Positions 30,854 through 37,593 of a DNA stretch of 37,593 bases are shown here, one piece after another. Positions within the stretch are counted from its first letter, which is position 1. Every line of letters begins with the position of its first letter. The notes under the pieces are model-generated. The model was not told the DNA's origin. It did not search any database and saw only the letters and a list, made by a program, of their open reading frames with translations. The translations under genes were made by a program, and so were the position numbers. The stretch comes from Vitrella brassicaformis (lineage: Eukaryota; Sar; Vitrellaceae), in contig CDMY01000448.1 in the NCBI GenBank assembly GCA_001179505.1, positions 1 to 37,593 on the forward strand, written 5' to 3'.

Positions 30854-33800
30854 TTACTCGTCTACAGAGGGCTGCAACACGCCCTCGCCCTCCTCTCCAC
30901 CTCCCCCTCCCTCTCCCTGTTTCTCCTTTTCCTCTCCTGTGTCCTCCTGCTGCTGCTCTGGTGTGTGGAAGGGATTACTACAGGCCACCACCCGACCGCC
31001 GCTCTCGCCCTCCCACCCCTCATCAGTCACCCGGCTCTCCAACGCCCCCGCCTCGTTGCCGATGCTGGTCGACCGGGTGGAGACAGCGTTGGTGTGGGTT
31101 CGGCCCCTCTCCACCGTCGTCTCGGCCTTCTCCTTGTCTGGGTGCATGTGTGGGTGTATGTGAGGGGCCGACGGGCCGTCGTCGGTGAGAGAGGGGGGTA
31201 GCGGCAGCTTGGCTGATATGTCCAGGCTGCTAAACGACACCAGCCGGCGGTCGGGGTGGCTCCTCGCCCGCTTCGGATCCGACACAGCCATCACCTCGCC
31301 ATCGCCGTCCCAGTCGAGCAGAGGCTTCCTCTCGTCAGACTGGCTGTGAGGGGTCACTGGCCGATTGCCCTCCTCCTCCGGCTGCGGGATCGACAGCGTG
31401 ACAATGGGCGGAAGGGGTGGCGATCCCTCAGGCACCCCACACGCAGACGCCAGCTTGGGTGCTGGTGGGGGTGGGGGTGGGGGCGGCGGATGAGGAGGGG
31501 GAGAGGAGGCGAGGGGCTTGCGCGCCGACGAGCGGTCGAAGGAGAGGGACCGGACTCGCGCCTCCTTGTTAGTCTCCCGCCTGCCCCCCGACACACACGT
31601 GGCCGCCACCTGCCGAGCAGTCGCCCTCCTGTCCTCGCCATCCCTACCGCCGTGTTGCCCCCCGCCACCGCCCCAGTGGTGGAAGAAACCTATCATGGTC
31701 TGCAGCAGCCGAGACGACGCATTCCCCCTGTTGTTGTGGTGATGCTGCTGCTGGTGGGGGTCCGTGCCGTTCGGCACCGAGCACCGGATGGGCGGGCTGG
31801 CAGTGGTGGGTGTGTAGGGCTGTGGGGAGGGCTGTGGGAGCGCCGGGGGGCTTATCGGCTTGGCTTTGTCATTGCTGGTGGCGTTGTTGTTGTTGCTGCT
31901 GCTGTTCTGCTGTGTCTCTGCGGTGCCGCCGGTGTCTGCGGAGAAGCAGGGAGGGGAGGGGGGCGGGCGGATGGATGCCGTGGCGCTAGACGACATGGAA
32001 CGGGCAGGCTGAGCGAATGGACAGACGGCAGGGAAGCAGACGGAGGGCTGTGTCCATGTGTGTGTGTGTGTGTGTGTGTGTTTCATTCTGCGGATCGGAT
32101 GTGTGTCTTACGGGTGGCTGTGGGTAGGCGACCAGCCGTTGGGATGAGAGCAGATCCGCTGAAGACCTGCACCTTGGCAGCGACTGCTGCTGCTGCTGCT
32201 GCTCACGCGACAAGACCTTCGCCCCACGACCGGGCGGACGCACCAGACGAGCCTGACAACCAACGAGGCACAACGACACATGACACGCGTCCAGATCTCC
32301 ACAGTTAGGTAGGTAAGTAGATGTATGCATGCATTGTTGATCTCGTCTGTCTCATCTCTCCTCACCCCCTCTGTCTCGTCATGTGTGCCGTTGATCATCG
32401 TCTGCTCGGCTGCTGCCCCTCCCGCCGCGCCTATCCCCGCCCCTCCAGCTCCCTTGCTCGGCCTGCTCTGCGGCGGCAATGGCGGCCTCGAGCGACACGA
32501 CATGCGCCCCTTCCTCACCACCCCACTCCCACTCCCACCACCCCCACTCGCACCATTCGCCCCCTCAGGGACATCCCCATGCAGCGCCCCTAGCTGCTGC
32601 TGCTGCTGCTGCTGCTGTCCGCCAGTCACTGCCCTCTTATGGCTGTTGATGGCCGGCAGAGACAGCCGCCCCCTCTGCATCTCCCTCTCCCTCTCCCTCT
32701 CCCTCACGGTGGATGTGTCTTCAAAAATGTCGATGTCGTGGAACTCCTCCAGGTCGTCTAGCATCAGGTCGTCTGCAACTTTGTTGTTGCTGCTGCTGCT
32801 CCTGCTGCACCGGCCGCTGAGGGAGACGTCCATGAAGTTGGCGATCCGGATGGAGGGCCCCTGCCCCTGCTGCTGCTGCTGCTGCTGTGTGGGGGCGGGG
32901 TGGGTGATGGGAGGCAGCTGCTGCTGCTGGTGGTAGTTCTGCTGTTGGCTCTGCTGCTGCTGCTGCTGCTGGCGTGCGAATGGGAGGGGCGTGAGGGGAG
33001 CGAGTGGGGCTGAGGGTGAGCGGATTGGGAGGTGGTCCAGGTCGTCATCCATCGACAGCGATATGTGCGGCCTGACATCAAGAGCGAGGGAGGGAGGGAG
33101 GGAAGGGAAATGTGTGGATGTGTGTATGGTCTTTCTCCTGTTGGTAATTTGCGTGTTGTGTGTGTGTGTGTACCCTCCAGGTCCGCGTGTGATGGTGATG
33201 AGGTCCTCTGGCCGCGTGAGCCACGAGTGGAGATGCTCCTCTAGCAGACGCAACTCCTGCACACAACATCCACACACACAGACACATCCGGCACAGATGG
33301 CACAGATGGCACGGTGCTATCTTATCTATCTGTCGCTTCATGTGTGTCGTGTGTGACGTGCAGGTGAGGTGTGTACCTCCGATAGTTCCTCGATGGTCGG
33401 CTGCTCGAAGAGCTTGATCTTCTTGCAGCTCACGTGCAGACAGTGCCTGCAGATAAATGGATGGATGGGAAGGAGAGAAGAAAGGAAAGACACACAAGAC
33501 AACAAGAGAGAGATCCGCCGATACATCTATCTGTCTGTTACGAGGCCCTCCCTCCCCTCCTGCGTGACGTGACTTACCTCTTGATATGGTTGGTGGCGTG
33601 CATCTCGTATATATCGTCCCCGATGGCCACCAGCCGCGTCACGCCCTTAAGGCGATGCACCTCAGACAGAAACGTGTTACACTGATGGATGACCCACACA
33701 AACCAGACACCAAAGAAACATCCAACCCCTCCATCCGTCCACCCATCCACACATCAGATGCCCCTCCCCCTTCCCTCCGCTCCGCTCTTTGCTCCCCCAC

Positions 33801-34434
33801 TACTTTCTCCTCTGACCTTCCACTGTGCGATATCGTTGGCAAGGCACTGTCCCGCAGCCGCCAGGTTGCCGCTATCCTCCCGGGCGCTGATCCGCCGCAC
33901 CCCCCTCTCCCTCAGCCACCCCTGCAGCACCGGCATGAACTCACCGAGGCTCGTGTCCAGCCAGTGACGCGTGGCGTTGGACACCACCACCAGGGAGCCG
34001 AAACGCGACGCCACCTCGAGCACACGGATGGCCCGCTGCTCCAGCCGACGCAGCTCCGCCAGCAGCTGCTCATGCAATTGGCTCAGCCGGTCTATCTGAA
34101 GCCGCCTGAGGCCGGACCTCGGAAAGATAGTGTCATCTGCAACACAAATGCCACCACAAATGCCGTCAGATAGCAAGAACAGCCCATTTGCAATGGAGAA
34201 CGTGATAAAGAGGCCTTTTCTTCGTTATTTTTGGGTACCCCAGTCCCATATGAGGAGGTAGGGGGGGTGGTCGGTGGGCAGGGCGTCGCCCACAGCGGCG
34301 GTGATGCTCGTGGAGCGGCTGCTGTCGTTCGAGCAGGCGGGGGAGGCCGCCTGCCCGTCGGTAGGCTCTCCTGCACCATTGAGCTCTTGTTTCTTGGGCT
34401 CGGCCGCATCCTCACCACCAGTATTGGTCGTCAT
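30854..34434 (-). CDS. HAD-fold protein with long glutamine/proline-rich tail
   Basis: Eight exons: 34434-34239, 34136-33817, 33681-33578, 33446-33377, 33256-33174, 33071-32366, 32252-32112, 32008-30854; 924 aa in frame. Residues ~58-255 are a HAD-like domain of a type common in oomycetes and algae. Motif I is D64-W-D66-D-T68 in YLLIWDWDDTIFP, split across the first intron. Motif II is VVVSNATRHW (Ser ~118), and the acidic motif is AIGDD (~191-195), followed by KKIKLFEQPTIEEL. With both catalytic Asp present it is plausibly a phosphatase, substrate unknown. After residue ~260 the sequence is low-complexity: repeated polyGln runs, Gly/Ala, Pro runs, an Asn run, and Ser-rich stretches, extending to the stop. 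Pure CTG tracts on the + strand (for example 32592-32617) encode the Gln runs. Its start lies 55 bp from the start of the next gene. Confidence 0.85.
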
Positions 34435-34489
34435 ACCGACCTACAAACCATCCAAACGAAAGCGGACGAAAACTCTGTTTACCCTCCAG
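34435..34489. promoter_or_regulatory. 55-bp divergent start-codon spacer
   Basis: Only 55 bp separate the HAD gene ATG (-) at 34434 and the membrane-protein ATG (+) at 34490. It is less GC-rich than its surroundings and contains CGAAAGCGGACGAAAAC. Any shared promoter must be extremely compact or overlap coding sequence. Confidence 0.4.
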
Positions 34490-35135
34490 ATGCGCGCTTT
34501 TTCTGTGATCTTCGTCCAGAGCGAGATGAGGTCAAATATCTTTCTTGTCACGCGGCGTTTGCCCTTCCTGGCACCACGGCCCTTTTCGTCGCTCCGCGTG
34601 CGATTCGAGGCTGCGGTGGTGCCGAAAGTGAGAGCCACAGCAGCCCTCCTCTGCCCCGCAGACCACCAATGGCACAAGAGCAGCAGCAGGCAGAGGAGCA
34701 GCGATGAGGACTCGAGTCGGCAGGTGCTGATGACGGCGTTGGCCATGACGGGTGTGTTCTACGTGGGTATGGAGGAGACGAGGAAGCGCCGGCGGCAGGC
34801 AGCCCACTGCATCATGGCCACGCCGCACCGTGAGATCACCATGCACAGCAAGGACGAACCCAAGCTCAAACACACCGACACCGCCTGGAAGCTCTTCATG
34901 GTGAGGGTCACATGGCAGCCAGAGAGGGAGGGAGGGAGGGAGGGAGGGAGGCTCACATCCGCGCAGCAGAGGTCTGTGTGGACACACGTGTGTGCGTGTG
35001 TGTGTGCAGCGTCAGAGCTGGTTCAACTGGATCTGCGGTGTGTTCTGGCTGACGTGGAGCACCATCGTGTGCGTGACGTGTGTCGGCATTATCCTCTTCC
35101 AGCTGTGGCACTTCGACTCCAACAGAGCACTCTGA
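34490..35135 (+). CDS. Small two-helix membrane protein with presequence-like N-terminus
   Basis: Two exons, 34490-34900 and 35010-35135, give 178 aa. The first ~45 residues (MRAFSVIFV..., then RRLPFLAPRPFSSLRVRF) are basic, hydrophobic and almost free of acids, like a mitochondrial presequence. A moderately hydrophobic segment, LMTALAMTGVFYVGM, lies near residues 84-98. The second exon encodes a strong membrane helix, STIVCVTCVGIILFQLW, after a Trp-rich lead-in. The product ends shortly after (HFDSNRAL). An alternative upstream ATG in the same frame at 34274 would overlap the HAD gene's first exon and is less likely. No family is recognised. A mitochondrial inner-membrane subunit is one possibility, not shown by sequence. 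Confidence 0.65.
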
Positions 35136-35531
35136 GGCCACACATAGACAGACAGACAGACAGATCCGATGATGCAACGCGGCAATTTTGCTGTCACCTC
35201 CTCAGCATTGTGTGTATTGTATTATTGTAGCAAGACCCGAGTTCGCCTGCTTGTGTGTGTATTGCCCGAAGGTAATGCTGTGTCGGGCATGGCAGTTGGT
35301 GGGCGGCAGTGAGGATGAGAGAGAGGGTGACCTTTTCTCTCTTTGGTCTGGCTGTTGCCGTGAGTGAAACTGACAGTGGAAGGATGTGCTGACTGACGTT
35401 ATGTGAAGGAGAATCCCAAGAGAAAGTTCAATTGACAGAGGAGTAAACCATGCCGACAGACAGACACCATGGCATGTGTAGCGTCATTCAATCACTCTAT
35501 CCACGCAGTCTGTCCATGTGTGGATGGCTAC
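35136..35531. other. Intergenic stretch between convergent genes
   Basis: A (GACA)n tract at about 35147-35163 follows the membrane-protein stop directly. The rest shows no coding frame, structured repeat or clear signal. It separates the membrane-protein gene from the stop of the right F-box-like copy. Confidence 0.5.
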
Positions 35532-37132
35532 TCACTCGTCATCCATGCGCCTGCCCTGGTCTATGACCTCCCTCTCTAGTCTGACTTGTCTGAGCATACC
35601 ACGGGCATGGCGGACGGTAACGGGATAGCACTCATCCACAGACACACCACCACTCACACGCCCCTCCGTCGTGTAGATCTCTATGTGTCCACGCCAAACT
35701 ATGTGTGCACGCCAAACTAGCAGGTGCGCAGCGACGGTCTCATTGGGCCGGTGGCCACACAGCACCACGGTGCGTCCCGCATGTCTATACTCGTCATGCA
35801 TGTCCGCCACGATGCAGTCGCCGAAGGCCTCTGTGGCCATGAGGGACCCAAGGCGGGCATCAGTGTGTGGGACTGACGCCGTCAGGATCCTCCTCTTGCC
35901 CGCTGCTTCATGCCTGTTCCAGTAGCACATGAGGTTGTCCGTCATGAAGGCCGAGAATGACGAGTAGCGGTACCGACCGCCGTCCTCCTCGATGGCCGGG
36001 TCGTCTGTGTCGTAGGGCTGGTTGCCCGGGGCCGCATAGGCCGGCAGAATGCGGAAGCGCACATTGCCGACCTTGTGGGGATAGATGCGGTGGTGGTCGT
36101 CACTCTCGTCACTATGGTCCTGCTTGCACACACAAACACACAATCAGCGGACACCATACCCATGTGCCCCTCCCTATTGGGCAGTTCAGTCAATGCCTAC
36201 GTCGTCGTCAGGTTCCATCGGCTGCCCCCCACCGCCCGCCTCGCCGTCGCCATCGCCAATCAGGGCGTCCTGCAAACCGCCACACCATGCACCACACACA
36301 CGAGCCGTCCATCAAAGCACCACACCACATCAGTATGTCTGTTGCTGACCTGGCCACCGTCAGACGCCATGGGCCCCTCTTGGCCGTCGTCCTGAGTAAG
36401 GGGCACATGTGTGGGTGCAGTGAACACACTCATGTCTTGATGTGGCCGCCACCGACCTCCTCAGCGCCACCATTGTCCACCGGCTCGGCCAGATCATCCT
36501 CTTGCTCGCCACTCTCGTCAGGCCCACCATCCTGGAGACACAGACGCATGGCAACGGCATGACGACAGCACACGTCACTCAGGAATGTCCCCTCTGATGT
36601 GACTGACCTCGCCAGCGTCATTCTCGTTCGTCTGCTCGTATGTGGTGAGGGCCAGGCTGCCGCCCTCGTAGCTGAGCAGATGGCCGATGGTCTTGCAGAT
36701 GGCCAATGAGAGCGGCAGCTGGTGCAAGGCGGCCCTGGTGGGCCAGTGCTGCTGCACCCACTCAGCAGATATCACCAGCGGCATAGCGAGGGTCAGCCGA
36801 TAGATGGCCGCCACACGCAGGAAGCCGCCCAGCCAGGCCCACAGACGGCCACCACGCTCCAGCAGATACAGCACGCGGCACAGGTAGTCGATGCGCGAGA
36901 GGCCGCCGGGCAGCGGAGCCGCCCCAGCCGTCCCGCCATGTCTGTCGACGTCAATCAGCCCAGTGAGCTCATAGCGCCTCAGCAATGCGTCGATGCGCCG
37001 CAAGATGAAATCACAGCCGATGACGGAGGTGCCGCTGGTGTGTGACGAAGATCTGACTCGGATGGCATCACGGACGCCCAGATTGGACAGCACTCGACGC
37101 TGCCACACCTGCAGAGGCAACACATGCGCCAT
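35532..37132 (-). CDS. F-box-like protein, right copy (multi-exon)
   Basis: Five exons: 37132-36608, 36531-36457, 36391-36350, 36269-36201 and 36119-35532, giving 432 aa. Exon number, phases and intermediate exon lengths (75, 42, 69) are identical to the left copy. The N-terminal F-box-like segment through GVRDAIRVRSSS is unchanged. The last exon carries a tandem duplication giving VWRAHIVWRGH where the left copy has a shorter, divergent segment. Both copies keep open frames and intact splice sites, so both may be functional. Start codon is 114 bp from the RAP-like gene on the opposite strand. Function of the C-terminal domain is unknown. Confidence 0.75.
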
Positions 37133-37136
37133 TTGC
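35532..37136. repeat. Right arm of long inverted gene-body duplication
   Basis: This is the reverse-complement partner of 545-2125. The two arms face inward across about 33.4 kb. Flanking sequences (upstream of the ATG, downstream of the stop) do not match between arms. Confidence 0.9.
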
Positions 37137-37246
37137 GGCCATTTAATTCATTCGGGAAAGAAACGCGAGCTTCAAGGCGAGCTTGGCATGGGATCGGGGG
37201 GCGACATTCCGGCTTCTTGAATCCACCATCTACTGTCGACATCATC
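37133..37246. promoter_or_regulatory. 114-bp divergent spacer between right F-box copy and RAP-like gene
   Basis: This compact spacer shows no match to the region upstream of the left F-box copy. It contains ATTTAATTCATTCGGGAAAG, the only AT-rich patch nearby. Confidence 0.35.
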
Positions 37247-37593
37247 ATGTTGCGGCGCATCTCTCAGCGACTGATCTCTGAGCCGCAGCCATCGCCGGCA
37301 GTGCTGCGTGAGTGCGCTGATCAGCTGGTCAGGGCCCTCCCGAGTGAGAACCACGAGCAGGTCGACTTCTACTGATCCGTGTCGATGTTCTGCAACAAGT
37401 TCGCCGGCTATGCATTCACAGATCCGCCTTTCTGGCAGCAGCTGGGGGACGTACTCATCGGCGTACTCACACAGACGCAGCAGCAGCAGCGGCAGCAGCA
37501 GCGGCAGCAGCAGGAGGCCTCAGGCTCCTCATCGGCGGTGGAGATCCGATGGCTGGCGCTTATTCTCAACTCGTACGCCAGGGTGGACTTCCG
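37247..37593 (+). pseudogene. RAP/OPR-like organellar RNA-binding protein, 5' end, in-frame TGA
   Basis: The frame opens MLRRISQRLISEPQPSPAV, with basic residues typical of an organelle-targeting start, and meets TGA at 37373-37375 (codon 43). The same frame then continues to the window edge as SVSMFCNKFAGYAF, a helical polyGln insertion, and EIRWLALILNSYARVDF. The phrases NKFAGY and LALILNSYARV are typical of the helical repeats in RAP-domain/OPR proteins, which act in mitochondrial or plastid RNA metabolism. Other genes here use TGA as a stop (CFAP45, CCDC17-like), so reassignment is unlikely. Either the copy is disrupted, an unusual very short intron exists, or there is a sequence error. 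The 3' part and any RAP domain lie outside. Confidence 0.55.

Noticed and set aside
31256-32308. Long + strand open frame of 350 codons
   Set aside because: It is the complement of the GC-rich last exons of the HAD gene. Its Arg/Gly/Ala composition and lack of any motif indicate a shadow frame.
37373-37375. TGA as a reassigned sense codon
   Set aside because: Several well-supported genes in the window end at TGA in family-appropriate positions, so a global recoding is not supported.
1-37593. tRNA, rRNA or riboswitch-like structures
   Set aside because: I saw no clover-leaf, GTTCRA-type box or conserved rRNA segment on either strand by reading; a covariance search was not possible.

Overview
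The window is nuclear DNA of a flagellated protist with GC-rich, intron-dense genes. Introns are mostly 60-120 nt, many end in (TGTC)n or (TG)n runs just before the CAG acceptor, and several use GC-AG boundaries. Two ciliary proteins, a RAP/OPR-type N-terminus, a protist-type HAD protein and GCATGC motifs of the kind bound by ApiAP2 factors suggest an alveolate, with a chromerid such as Vitrella as my best guess. That assignment is inference. No prokaryotic operons, tRNA, rRNA or CRISPR arrays are visible.

Layout, left to right: (1) a broken Ty1/copia RNase H tail (2-292); (2) an F-box-like gene on + (549-2125); (3) a CEP164-like WW / B-box protein on - (2302-5792); (4) a very large CCDC17-like gene on + (5874-14636); (5) CFAP45 on - (14821-17667); (6) a small secreted orphan on + (18080-18744); (7) a repeat-bearing intergenic stretch; (8) an RluA-type pseudouridine synthase homologue on + (20219-24057) whose catalytic Asp is replaced by Ala; (9) a SAM-like / membrane protein on - (24151-27548); (10) a MYND-finger protein on + (27877-29878) with an apparent frameshift; (11) a HAD-fold protein with a long polyQ tail on - (30854-34434); (12) a small membrane protein on + (34490-35135); (13) a second, inverted copy of the F-box-like gene on - (35532-37132); (14) the start of a RAP/OPR-like gene on + (37247 to the end) with an in-frame TGA.

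Strand alternates at nearly every gene, so neighbours are either divergent with very short shared promoters (55, 81 and 114 bp between start codons in three cases) or convergent. Three adjacent genes (CEP164-like, CCDC17, CFAP45) point to basal body and axoneme function and form the clearest functional cluster. The window is nearly bracketed by two inward-facing copies of the F-box-like gene, matching over exons and introns but not beyond the start and stop codons. Exon models were built by hand from splice motifs and reading frame; nearly all join in frame to the stop, and uncertain junctions are flagged.
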